Shown here: piece after piece, positions 34,701 through 46,368 of the stretch
Position numbering within the stretch: position 1 is the stretch's first letter
Layout: each line of letters begins with the position of its first letter
Origin: Aureobasidium sp. EXF-3400
Taxonomy: Eukaryota; Ascomycota; Dothideomycetes; Dothideales; Saccotheciaceae
NCBI GenBank assembly: GCA_024195585.1
Contig: SWBL01000010.1
Location: 186,001-250,000 of the forward strand
Length of the DNA stretch: 64,000 bases
Reading direction: 5' to 3'
Made by a program: the position numbers and the translations under genes
The notes under the pieces: model-generated
What the model was told of the DNA's origin: nothing
Databases searched by the model: none
What the model saw: the letters and a program-made list of their open reading frames with translations, nothing else

Positions 34701-36697
34701 CGGAGTACATTAAGCATTTCCGTCTGGACAACCCGTTCTCAGAGTCATGCTTACCGCAATATACTCGAGTCGGAGATGCCGACATCTCGTTGGCCGCCGT
34801 ATTCGAGTGTCGAGTACAAGACTTCACCCTCGATGTCTACTCACCATATACCAACACCATGGTCGGCATTGTTCGACTCTCCCTGGAGCCATCATCAGCC
34901 GAGGCGCCATCATCCATGCTCAAGTTCAATGTGGTCATGCATGACTTTGTTGGATTCTCAGAGCAGGAAGGCACCGAAGTGCATGCGCAACTCTTCTTCC
35001 CCGGCATTTCTGAGGAGGACGGTGCATCTACCACACAGATGGTATCCGAATTTGACGAAGGGCCAGTACGGTTCGATAGCGTGCATAGCATGAGTTTGCC
35101 GCTTGCCAGTCCGCGTGATGCAACATTACGAGTATCTGTGTTTGCCAGAGTCACAGGCACACATTTGGATAAGCTACTCAGCTGGGATGACATGCGTGAT
35201 TCAACGGCTAGACCTCAACTGAAGCGCAACAATTCCCGAATAGCAGAGCACGAATACTACAATGAAGAAGGGCATGACGTCTTCGCGCGCGTTCAGGTGC
35301 TCGAGATTGGAGAAGACGGCTCTTACAAGCCTGTCGAGGTTGTACAAAAGAATATCATGGATCCAGGCACATACCAACTCCATCAAGGTCTTCAACGTCG
35401 CATCTCACTCAACTTGACGCACACTTCTGGCAACATTTTGCCGCTCCAGGAAGTCGCATCATTGAGGATTGGCAACGTTCATCTGGTAGATCCGTCCGGC
35501 AAGGTGCCCGATTTGAGCTCGCAGCAGACCGATGTAATGTTGAATCCTGTGTCTCCTCCTATCATTCGCACCAACGCGGATGGTACAACCAGTATTCACA
35601 TCGTGACACACTGGGATTCTAGCTCTCACGAGTCGCTGCTGCTTGATAGGCCCACGGCAGAAGGATACTGTGTGAAGTTATCATTCGCTTGGATCATGAC
35701 ATCGCCCAAGCTGGCTGAGCCGATTGAGTTTGTGTCAGATTTGGCGGTTCAAATGAGAGGACGGTCTTTCATGCGTCAAACCTCGCTATTCTCGTCACTT
35801 TTCAGCTCTTCACGTATCGTTCGATCGACCAGCGGGACATTCTCCGTCACTGTCAAACCGATACCATCCAAAAAGGCCGGAGATCTGTGGAGACTCAGCA
35901 CATCGAACACATACATTAAGGGCGAAGAACTGCTTCAGGGCTGGTCACCACGCGGGGTCTCCCTTATTCACGACTTCATTGACAGTCGTGCAAGCAAACG
36001 GAAGATGGCCGAGATCGATGCTGCGCGAGGCGCACTCAGCTCGCACAGTCTCTCGATGGACACAATACCCTCTTCAGCAGTGGAAGATATTCCAGACGAG
36101 CGACAAAATAAACTTGTTCAGAAGATACTCAAGCTCTGGACAGCTGACCCGGCTATCGGTAAACTGATTCTCACGGAGGCAAACACAGACTCACCTCGCA
36201 AGGGGGCCGCTTTTGCATCCTCCACGAATGGCACAAGCATGCCGTTGTCACTGGCTACAGTCCATTTTATACCCAAGAACCCGTCTTTACTCAAGGCTGG
36301 ATATCTTCTTACGCCTGATCCAGCAGCTCGCGAGCCCTCACGCTGGGTCCGACGTTACGTCGAGCTTCGCCAACCATATATGCATGTCCATTCTGCGACT
36401 GCAACAGAACACGAAGAGATAGGAGCTATTAATCTTAACTCTTCGCGTGTGGACGCAGCACCACAGATCGCGAAGTTGCTCAGACGCGAAGGCGGTACGC
36501 CGACTGCAGTAGGCCGACACGGCGTTCCCGCTGTAGCAGCACCTGAGAACGTATTTGCAGTCTACGGTAGCACCAAGGCGTGGATATTTGCGGCGAGAAC
36601 GGAGAGGGACAAGAGCGAGTGGATTTTCGCTATTGATAGAAGTTACATCGGAACGGAAGAATTCGAGGAGGAGGATGATGAGGATGACCGTTATTAA
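31723..36697 (+). CDS. uncA: Kinesin-3 motor protein (UncA/Unc-104/KIF1 type)
   Basis: Two exons (31723-31786, 31848-36697) give 1637 residues, normal for fungal kinesin-3. The motor domain (about 5-375) shows VVVRVRPFN, the P-loop GQTGSGKS at 109-116, switch I NETSSRSHAVF and switch II LVDLAGSER. The neck and a short coiled coil follow, then an FHA domain around 510-575 (LNGSKILHEHCTFENED, VNGQRI, SGYRIILGDFHIFRF), the KIF1B-like region, more coiled coil near 780-840, the DUF3694-type region and a C-terminal PH domain (about 1530-1630: RWVRRYVELRQPYMHVHS through KSEWIFAID). Family knowledge: the motor moves early endosomes and vesicles toward microtubule plus ends; the PH domain binds phosphoinositides. 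Every motif expected is intact. Confidence 0.94.
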
Positions 36698-37113
36698 CCG
36701 AGGCACGAAGCTGGTGGCGTCACCCGGGTTCATGATCACGCATTTTGCGATTCAAGGACAATCTGTTTGTATTTTGTACGAGATACCCAATTTATTCTTG
36801 TTTGTCTACTCTATAATGACTTCTGCCTTGACATGTGCAATGCATTTGAGGCTCCTCGTCAAGTTAGGTAGGCTTCATCGATCCTTCGCGGCGGGGCTTT
36901 CCCAGGCAGCCGAATTGCTTATCAAGCTGTGCCGTACACGGCCTTAGATTGATTGCTTCGCCAGAAGCTTGCACATTCTTGTCTATCTTCTTCGCGTTAT
37001 GAGAAGGGTATAAGTGCAGTAGTCACGCCTTCCATTGTTGGTCGACATCAATTGAACCGTAGATCGCGAGCAACGCGTGTCGTCGGCACTTTCCCACTTG
37101 CCGACCAATAACA
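36698..37113. promoter_or_regulatory. Intergenic; ABC transporter promoter with CCAAT box by the start
   Basis: About 416 bases. A CCAAT sequence (GACCAATAAC) lies only a few bases upstream of the transporter ATG, probably in the leader and so of doubtful function. A TATA-like GTATAAG is at 37008-37014. Confidence 0.4.
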
Positions 37114-40100
37114 ATGCCTTTCGACACTGGTCAACAAGACCTTTTCGATTTCAACCATGTCGATTTCGATTTCAACATCCAGTTCGAGCAGCTTTTCTTT
37201 TCAATTGTACCATCCGTGATCTTCATTGTTGCATCATCATGGCGAGCTGCATCTCAGCTTCGGAAGCCTACCCTGGTGAAGGCACCTACCTTCCAGTCCA
37301 TCAAATTGGTAAGCAAAAGTATCACAATCATACCAGCGAGCACAGCTGACACTTCTGTACCAGGCTACGATCGTTGTCTATCTGGCTCTTGAGCTGACAC
37401 TTCTGGTCCTCGCATCACTCTCCAGATTCCAGGCCTCAAGCACGTTTTTGGCGGCGTCAGTCCTCAAGCTAGTGGCTGCCTTGACAATGATCACTCTCAG
37501 TCTCGCTGATCACAGCAAAAGTCCGCGACCATCTGTTCTACTCGGTATCTATCTTTCGTTGACACTCCTACCGGATGCGGCGCAAGCAAGGACGTTCTTC
37601 CTGTCCTCGGACGATGCTCCGGAAGTTATATACAGTAATGTGTTCTGTGCTGCGCTTGCTTTGAAGATTCTCATCCTTTTGCTGGAAGCCAAGACAAAAT
37701 CTCAATGGTTAGCTTGGAACAAGAAAGACCATAGCCCGGAGGAATCTAGCGGTATCTTCTCACTCGGTGTTTTCGCATGGCTCAACAAGATGTTTCTGGA
37801 TGGCTACAAAGGAGTCCTGACTCTGGACGACCTCTACCCTCTTGACAGCGCATTAGATGGCAAGACGCTACACAGCAAATTCTCCGCGCGTATAGACTAC
37901 GCGAAGATGAAAGGCGACAAATATGGTCTTGTCAAGGTACTGGTACGCACTCTCATGGGTCCTTTACTCATTCCTATCATCCCACGTCTGGCTCTTCTCG
38001 CGTTTACATTCTGTCAACCTTTGTTCATCCAGAGAATATTGGACTATCTCTCACAGTCCAAGCTTGACGCAAACTTGGGTTACGGCTTCATCGGTGCTAG
38101 TGTGTTGATATACTTGGGTATCGCTATCTCAAGGTCTTTATATTGGTGAGAGTGTCAGCGCATACGGCTAAATATTCACTGACGCATGTTTACAGGTATT
38201 GCTATCATCGCTTGCGCACTATGAGCAGATCTATACTGGTCACCGAAATATTCCTCAGGACCACCCAGGCTCGTCTCGGATCATCTGACGAGAACGCAGC
38301 AGTAACTCTCATGAGTACCGATATGGAACGGATCGACATCGGGTTCAGATCTTTGCACGAGATCTGGGCTAGTATCGTACAAGCCGCTCTAGCCAGTTGG
38401 CTATTGTATAGACAACTAGGCATACTATTCGTGGCACCAATCGGAGTTGTGATTGTTTGTTTCACTGTTCTCGTGATGTTCATGAAGTTCGCTGGAGACT
38501 CTCAACGAACATGGATGTCAGGAGTCCAGAAACGTGTCAGCCTGACAGCGACTGTCATTGGAAGCATGAAGAGTTTGAAGCTCTCTGGACTTTCCGGCAC
38601 CGTCACGGACTTCGTTCAAAAGCTTCGCGTGGAAGAGCTCGCTGCGGGTGCCCGATATCGCAGGATAGTCATCTTCGCTGCATTCCTTGGATTCATACCG
38701 TTCATGTTGAGTCCGCCTCTGACTTTTGCATTCACGCAAAAGACCCTGGATGTGTCAAGGACATTCACAAGTCTCTCCTACTTGACACTTTTGACAAACC
38801 CACTCACGCAGATCTTCCAAGCGGTACCCCAACTCCTATCTGGACTGGCGTGCCTGAGTCGAGTACAAGCTTATCTGGAGTGTGAGACCCACGAGGACTT
38901 CCGCAAGTTGAACAGCAGGTGTCTCTCAGGTCAGAAGAAGACTACGCAAGAAGTTGACACTTCTCCCAAGAATTCTGAGTCCCCTTGTGTGATTGACATC
39001 AAGAACGCAAAGTTCGGATGGCAACAAGAAAAACATGTACTACACAACGTGACGACACAAATCAAGAGGTCGGCTCTCACAATCGTGGTCGGATCTGTTG
39101 GCTCAGGAAAGTCAACATTCGGCAAAGCCCTGCTCGGTGAAATCCCATTCTGCGAAGGCGAGGTGACGCTCAACACTAGCATTCCGCATGTCGGCGTCTG
39201 CGAACAAACAGCATTTCTCTCCAATAGCTCTGTAAGGGATAACATTGTTGGGTTCTCCCCTTACGACATCAAACGCTATGCCGAAGTCATCGAGGCTACT
39301 GCCCTGACCTTTGATCTAGAGACACTCCCACAGGGTGACTTGACCAACATAGGGTCTGATGGTATAACTTTATCAGGCGGGCAAAAACAGCGCATCTCCC
39401 TTGCCCGAGCACTGTATTTGCATGCGGATCTGCTTGTTCTTGATGATGTCTTCAGTGGCTTGGATGCCGATACTGAAGACCAGGTCTTCCGCCGAGTTTT
39501 TGGATCAGATGGATTGCTCAGACGACGACAAGCAACTGTTGTGCTCTGTACGCATAGTATCAGCCATCTACCAGCGGCCGACCATATCATAGCCCTGGGA
39601 GACGGTGCTATTGTCGAGCAAGGTGACTTCAACCAGTTGATAGCTCATGGAGGCTATGTGCATCGTCTTAGATCTTGGGAGTCCTTGGACGACAAGTCCT
39701 CAAGTGAAAAGTCTTCCTCCCAGGTCACCACTCGCGGCTCGGAAGATCCGACAGCTCGTAAGATTGAGTCTTCATCGCCATCTTCTGTGCGTACGGTAGA
39801 TGCTCTGAGGCAAGGCGGGGACAAATCTGTCTACAAGCATTATCTCAAAAGCATGGGTTGGGTCTTGGCTGGGCTCGCTATATCCTTCGCGGCCCTTTGG
39901 GGGTTCTTCACCAACTTCCCAACCATCTGTAAGTTGTTTTATTCGATAAGTGGCTTTGATGCGTGAATACTTATTGCGTCAATACAGGGCTCACATACTG
40001 GTCGAGCGACGTCTATAAGCCGCATCCTGAGCATTCTTGGGCTTACTACGCTGGGCTGTATACCTTGTATCAAGTTTGTGGACTCTTCTCAGTGCTGCTG

Positions 40101-41932
40101 CTTGCAATAGTCATCTTCTTTGTCTCGATACAAAGAGTAGGAGCAAATATGCACAAGGACGCTTTGCAGACACTTGTCAAAGCACCTCTGAGCTTCTTCA
40201 CCAGCACCGATACAGGGGTGATAACAAACCTTTTCTCCCAAGATCTCAATCTGGTGGACACAGAACTACCAAATGCACTACTCAATTTTCTATTCGCTGT
40301 AAGTACTTCGGCAAGATGCAGCTCGGTTAAGTACTGATTTCATGATGCGTAGTCGTTTTCAGCTATCGGACAAGCAGCTGTGATTCCTACATCGTCCCCT
40401 TACATGGCTATCAGTTACCCGTTCTTGGCTATCTTGCTGTACCTCGTGCAAAAGTTCTACTTGAGGACCGCCAGACAGTTGAGGTTACTCGACTTAGAGG
40501 CCAAAAGCCCCCTTTAGTAAGTCGTCACTTGCCGTTCGGCTACTTCTGACCATCCATTGACCATTCCATACTGACGTGATCCTTCTTAAAGTACACACTT
40601 CCTCGACACCGCAAAAGGTATTGCCACACTCAGAGCTTTCGGTAAGTTCTCGATATGGATTGAGCACATGTCAGACCAGATCTATGGCGATGTCTGGATC
40701 TGTCTGATCACGTCAGCTCCGGAAGCAATGCAACGCTGACTTCTGTAGGGTTCGTATCGCAGGAACTCGACAAAAACGCACGTCTGGTGAATGACAGTCA
40801 ACGTCCCGCATATCTTCTGATCATGGTCCAACAATGGCTGAATCTTGTGCTCGATATCGTGGTAATGATCTTGGCCGCGGTATTGACGACACTTGCAGTC
40901 CGCATGCATTCCAGCTCTGGATTCACCGGTGCTTCTCTAGTGACTCTTATGAGTTTCGGAGAATCTCTCTCTGACATCGTCGTCTTCTACACCAAATTGG
41001 AGACATCGATTGGGGCAATCTCCAGACTCAAGACGTTCAGTGAGACTGTGAAACCTGAGGACAGAGAAGAGGAAGATTTCGTTCCCCCGATACAATGGCC
41101 ACAGACCGGCTCAATAGTCATGGATGGTGTGTCGGCCAGCTATGAGTAAGACGGTTTTGACACTCCATGTGAATCTCGCTGACCCAACTCTAGGGATCCT
41201 GAAGCCCTGAGCAATGAGCTTCCTCACTTGGCCGTGCGAGACGTCAGTCTTACTATCAGTGCGGGAGAGAGGATAGCCATATGCGGCCGTACAGGCAGTG
41301 GCAAATCCAGTCTCATCGCCATATTCCTCAAGCTGTTGAATGCGACTCCGGAGACGTCAGCCAATACTTTGATTGATAACATACCACTGTATAAGATCAA
41401 TAGGTCGGCACTGCGTCAACGCATCCTTGCACTTCCTCAGGAAGCTGTCTTCCTCCCTGATGGAACAACCTTCGCCACAAATCTGGATCCTCTCAACATC
41501 TCTGATATCCTCGATTGTCGATCTGCTCTCCAATCCGTCGGCCTGTGGGATCTGGTACTTGAAAAAGGTGGCTTGACCGCGGAAATGTCCGCAGGAACCC
41601 TCAGCGCAGGCCAGCGCCAACTCTTTTCCCTCGCTCGTGTGATCCTCCGCAGACGTCACCGAACAACTCAAGGCGCCAATGGCGGTATTTTGTTGTTGGA
41701 TGAGGTCAGCTCCAGTGTCGATCAAGCTACCGAAAAGGTCATGCAGGAAATTATCAGGACTGAATTCAAGAATTATACTGTTGTGGCTGTAAGTCATTGC
41801 TTGGAGATGATTATGGACTTTGATAGGGTTGTTGTTATGGATCAGGGAGGTGTTGTTGAGATTGGGGTACCGAGGGTTTTGGCTGAGAGGGCAGAGAGTA
41901 GATTTGGTGAGTTCGTTCGAGCTGGAGAGTAG
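37114..41932 (+). CDS. ABC transporter, ABCC (MRP) subfamily, full length
   Basis: Eight exons (37114-37308, 37364-38145, 38196-39928, 39988-40298, 40353-40516, 40592-40641, 40749-41145, 41194-41932) join in frame to 1456 residues. Layout: an N-terminal TMD0-like membrane block (about 1-185), TMD1, NBD1, TMD2, NBD2. NBD1 has Walker A GSVGSGKS (625-632), signature LSGGQ (718-722) and Walker B LLVLDD with Asp742/743, so the catalytic Glu is replaced by Asp as usual for ABCC NBD1. NBD2 has Walker A GRTGSGKS (1242-1249), a variant signature LSAGQ and Walker B LLLDE with the Glu present. Family members export drugs, toxins or glutathione conjugates at the plasma membrane or vacuole; the substrate is unknown and no biosynthetic cluster adjoins it. 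Confidence 0.92.
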
Positions 41933-43001
41933 AAGGGGGGGTAGATGTTGTTCTCGATAAGCCTTTGTGCGGCATAGCAAATGTAAATGGTCAAACACGA
42001 TGAAATTCGTCACATAGCTTGCTTGTGCCTTATCTCATGTTCAAACAGTCCATTAGGAGCAGCCTCAAGTACTGTGCCTCTCCATGCGAGTTCGCACTAT
42101 AATATGATTCGTGTAGATATCTCTCCGTAATGATGATCGACTTGAACTTCATTCGCAAGGCTGTGGCTTTCCAGAGCTCACTATCTAGTCACACTTCCAA
42201 AGAGTTTCACGTAGGAAAGCTGAGGCCGAGTCATGCCACTTCTGTGTATGTAATCATTCTAGACAGGCGTCGAAGAGCTCGAGCTTCATCGTAGGCATGA
42301 GACAGCTTCGTCTCTAGAGAGATTCAGATTGTTTGGTATAAAAGGAACATGTGAACGTCAGGAAGATTGTAGCAAGTTTCTTCATCGGACTAAATGTGTG
42401 CGGCCATGAGTCGGATGCATGGCCTGGGATCGGTGGTCTCTGATTTTATATCACTTTGGGTAAGTTTCCGACCATGACTCAAGGAGGGAAGGAGGTCCGT
42501 AATGCCAGAAAGCGGGTGCGTATCTCTGATAGCTGGCTTTTGGTACTATCGTGGTGTGCAGTGAGAAGCGATATTCGAGGGACATGTGAGCGGATCTGGG
42601 ATACTACACATACACTGTGGTATCAGTGACCCGATGACGTGTCCTGAGACAGTCTCCGGAGTAAAACTCTGGTGTCGAGTGTTAAAGCCATTCTTGGGTC
42701 GCTCATATCCGATAGGAACAGAATATGGGTCTGGCATAAAATTCCACGGATCCTCAGATGGACCAGTCTCGCTACTGGAGAAAACGTGTGGTGGTAGGTA
42801 TGAGATCTGGCCAGACATGTTGTTGCTTTGGGTAAATGAAGTCGCTATGTAAGTTCGATTTCTCTACCGGGGGCAATCTTGAGGAAGAAACTATCAACAC
42901 GTCCTAAAGGAACAGGACATCAATAATGAATGCTAGATATGCATGTGACTGATGTACATGGTTATGCACGTCTCCGTTCCGTTTCGGCTTTCCCAAAGAG
43001 A
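41933..43001. other. Intergenic region, nothing recognised
   Basis: About 1070 bases between convergent genes. Two overlapping frames of about 90 codons on opposite strands at 42546-42852 have no family likeness and were not called. A G-run directly follows the transporter stop. Confidence 0.4.
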
Positions 43002-46000
43002 CTAGCAATGTGTTGAAAACGGTTCGAAGGCCCCAGAAGTACGTCTCAGAGCTTGTTGGTCGTCCTGCTCAGCTGTGATCATATCCTCGATCGCAGACAG
43101 GAATCTTGGGACATAGTTCCTGTGTAAATCTTTGGGCAACTTCCAAGGAGCGTCCGCTGCTGCATCCCTGAGGACTCCAAGCCATGTCTTGATCTCGCCA
43201 TCCCGAAGTGCCTCTGCATAACTGACTATGGTTCCTCGCTTAGGAGATCTGCGCATGGTTGCTCGCATCTCAGTCAGGGTCTTGCCGAATAACACAGTCG
43301 CCATCTCTAGAAAGACAAATCCTAGACTGACCACATCCCATGCTAGCTTGCTTGTCGTGTATTTCAGACCATCCCTTGGAGACTCTTTCCAAACATCTTT
43401 TGGAGAGTACAAGATGGTACCATCTAAGCTACCATAGGTTACTGCTTCTTTCTCCTGTTCGTGAACTCCAGAGATGTTAAACTCGGCCAGGATGACACTG
43501 CCAGCTCTGTCAATAAAGATGTTCTCGGCCTTGATATCTCCATGCCTGATCGGCCGAGGACGCTCATGGAGAAATGACACTGCTCTAGAGAGGCAGGCAA
43601 AGTATGGCAGAAGCTTGTGTGCGTCATGATGTATAAACCAGGTTCGATTTTGCTTTTCCTGATGTCCGTTATGCTCTGAAATCGTCCACAGAAACTCCTC
43701 GAGAAAATCTGCGACCGGCGGAAACACTAATAATCCATAGTGGACTTCATCACTTCCACCAGTAGAATAGCTTCCGATAACCGTCTGAATATGCCTATGT
43801 CGTAGAGTTGAAAGACGATCAGCTTCCCTCTTGAACTTCGCGACATCAAAAGGTCTCATGATCCTCGCGTACACACAGAGTTCATGATCATCCTCCGTCA
43901 CGAGTCGGACTTTCTGTAAGACCCCGCGCGGAGACCATCTCAATATTTCGTCATGGGAATGACGAGAAATTGACTTTTGTAGTCGCGCATAGTCCATCTG
44001 GATAGCAGGACCCTTGACACCGGCTGTATCCTTCCAATAGAGTGTTGGATTAAGGCGTAAGAACTCCTCAAGCGTCAAACTTTCGGGGCCGGTCCGTGCG
44101 ACATCTGTCGATGATGAAGTTATGTGGTCGTTTTCCGCGAGGCTCTTAGTAGGGTTTCTTTCCCAGCGTCCATCGACATCTGCTCTTACATCCCGAACGA
44201 CTCTATCATCGGGCTCCAAATCATGATGAAGACCACCCAGGAAATTCCTGGAGTCCAGCTTATCGATCTCCAACCTCTCTAAGTCCAACGAGGATACATC
44301 ATCGGTATCGTCAATCACATCCTCGATGAGAGGGTGCGAATCATCGAAGCTATTCTCTTCGCTTCTTACTTCCCCTGAAACCTCGTCATGATAACTTGGA
44401 AGCGACATAAGGGCGAGAGATCTCAGATGTCCTGTGATGTGTTCTAAGAGTCGAGCTCCATCTCCATTCTCGTCACTCCCACATAGAGGGCACGACTGGA
44501 AGATTTCCACTGTATTCCTAGCATTTCTGTCAGCCAAAGCTCGAAGTTTTGTATCAGAAAGATTGGAGCTATGAGCATCTCTCAAGTGCTGGATGTAATC
44601 TTCGCGAACCGAAAATGGGCCCAATTCGTGGTGAGAGGAGCAGCGCCAACGCTGACTGTGCTGGTGCAGATGGCTGATCCAAGAATCGCTATGGCTATAG
44701 ATCTCCTCTGGCTGAGTACAGTTCTCAACAAGGCATATGTAGGGTTCAAGATCATTTACTACATGGTCTCTAAAAATCTGGTCAGCGTTCGCTCAGTTTG
44801 TGACATCTTGAACCGAGAAGCCCGCTTACCGCCATCTACGTTCTTCGAAAACTTCCTTGGCAGGAAGCGCATCGAGACAATAAGGGCATATGATTTCCCC
44901 GATTGACAGTAAATCCATCTTCGAAGCCTCCTTCAGTTCTGATAGCACAGAAGCTTTATCGACATTGATGCCATCGTACAGATTCGAGATACGGGCAGCC
45001 AATCGTTGCTTCCTGAGCCGCTCGAATCCTTGTTTGGCAACGAATCCCGGAGCAGGTGGAAACCTGAGAGTCTCATGCTTATTCAAGGGAACTGTATTGC
45101 TCGCTGAGAACACGGATGTTTTTCGTGCCGCAATGTCAAACTTCTCCTGCACTAATGTTGTAGCGCTTCTGATCTGGGATGGCGCAGACCTTGTCACTAT
45201 GACGACTGGGGACGGGTGTTTGACTTCTTGTAGGGGTATGTGCGCCCCAGGTTCTGTCGACTCAGCTACCGATGACTCGATGGGAGGCTCAGAGACTGTC
45301 TTTTGCGGCTGAATCGCCATTTTCTCCTGACGGTGCCTTCTATACAAAATCCTCTTTCGTCGTAAAAGCATTGTTCGTGACAGTCTTTGCTGGAGCGTTT
45401 GATCGATACCAGGATATCGATCCTGAATATAATGTAGAAACTGGTTCGTCAGAAGGTCTTCCACGTTATCACCGTCGTCGTTCTTGATCTGGAATTCATT
45501 TCCTTTGACATCTCGAGCCTCTTTGCTAGCTCTACGGACAACATTCGATATCTTGTTGAGATGACTGAGTTCAGTCGCGACATCGTGGAGTACCCGTTCT
45601 AAAGCTTCATCTGGAGTCCCAAAATTCATCGAGTTTGTGGACTTGCGAACAACATCGAAGGCATCTGAACCTGTAGTAATCTTAAGCAGTCATCCTGGAT
45701 CATAGGCCACGGATTAAGACAGGATCTTAATCTGTGGCAGGTGTTTTCAGAGCGTGTAACATACATTTTCGAGTGCGGTATTGGAGTGCCTCCAGCAGAC
45801 CGACGATAACGGTATACACTTCTGGTGCGTATCGAAGTCGATGATCTGCAGAGGCCCGACCAGGAGCAAAAATCCCGAGACTCGTAGACCATGTATGGAA
45901 CCTTGCGACTTGATCTTCTACCTTGGAAAATTCTCTGGGATGGACGGACGATGCTTGGAAAAGACATCGTTGAAACGCCTCCAGGCACTGATTAGCGTAA

Positions 46001-46050
46001 TCGGCGATCTTTGTTCCTTCTGAATTTGGACCAACGTCTATACCGGACAT
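43002..46050 (-). CDS. C2H2 zinc-finger protein with C-terminal pseudokinase-like domain
   Basis: Three exons (45765-46050, 44830-45670, 43002-44769) give 964 residues. Residues 1-115 match the N-terminal helical region of fungal C2H2-type multidomain proteins (CLEAFQRCLFQ, RFHTWSTSLGIFAPGRAS). A basic linker leads to a set of zinc fingers at 355-490 (IICPYCLDALP, PYICLVENC, WISHLHQHSQRWRC, CPLCGSDENG with HITGH). After an acidic linker a protein-kinase-like domain spans about 655-940. It keeps HGDIKAENI (785-793) and the helix-F DVVSLG, but has Glu-Phe-Asn at 804-806 for Asp-Phe-Gly, and Arg where the VAIK lysine is expected (VYARIMRPF). Loss of both suggests little or no catalysis. Fungal proteins of this build lie with incompatibility and NLR-like genes. 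It is divergent from the protease gene; a sensing or scaffolding role is inferred. Confidence 0.8.
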
Positions 46051-46368
46051 TATGGCAGGTGTGCTGAATCTATATTGGCGGGCGAAGACGAGAGACTACT
46101 TCACGAAGCAGTCGATCAGTCGATATGACCAACAAAGGTAGTATCAGACAAATGGAAGGAACAATACCAGTATTCTGGACGGTCGGTCCATGGCTACCCG
46201 TGCGAGGCTTTCTATAATTGATGGGGCTTTGCATATCGACCCCGCTCGGATAAGGCCATCCCTTGAACACTTCAACTATCCGTACAACCTCTCCATCGCT
46301 TCGTCGGTCCGACTGGGTGTGACTTTATTCAGCAAACCGGTAAGGCTTCTCAGCCGGAGTTCTTCGTG
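46051..46368. promoter_or_regulatory. Divergent promoter between pseudokinase and protease genes
   Basis: 318 bases between the two start codons. It contains the short tandem CAGTCGATCAGTCGATATGA at about 46100-46119 and a TATA-like TCTATAATTG near 46210. Its position implies that the two genes can be expressed together; this is inference. Confidence 0.5.

Noticed and set aside
42546..42852. Overlapping frames of about 90 codons on both strands downstream of the ABC transporter
   Set aside because: Mutually antisense, no recognisable motif, no promoter signals.
43770..43900. Active protein kinase annotation for the C2H2 protein
   Set aside because: DFG Asp and the VAIK Lys equivalents appear replaced, so catalytic activity is doubtful; called pseudokinase-like instead.
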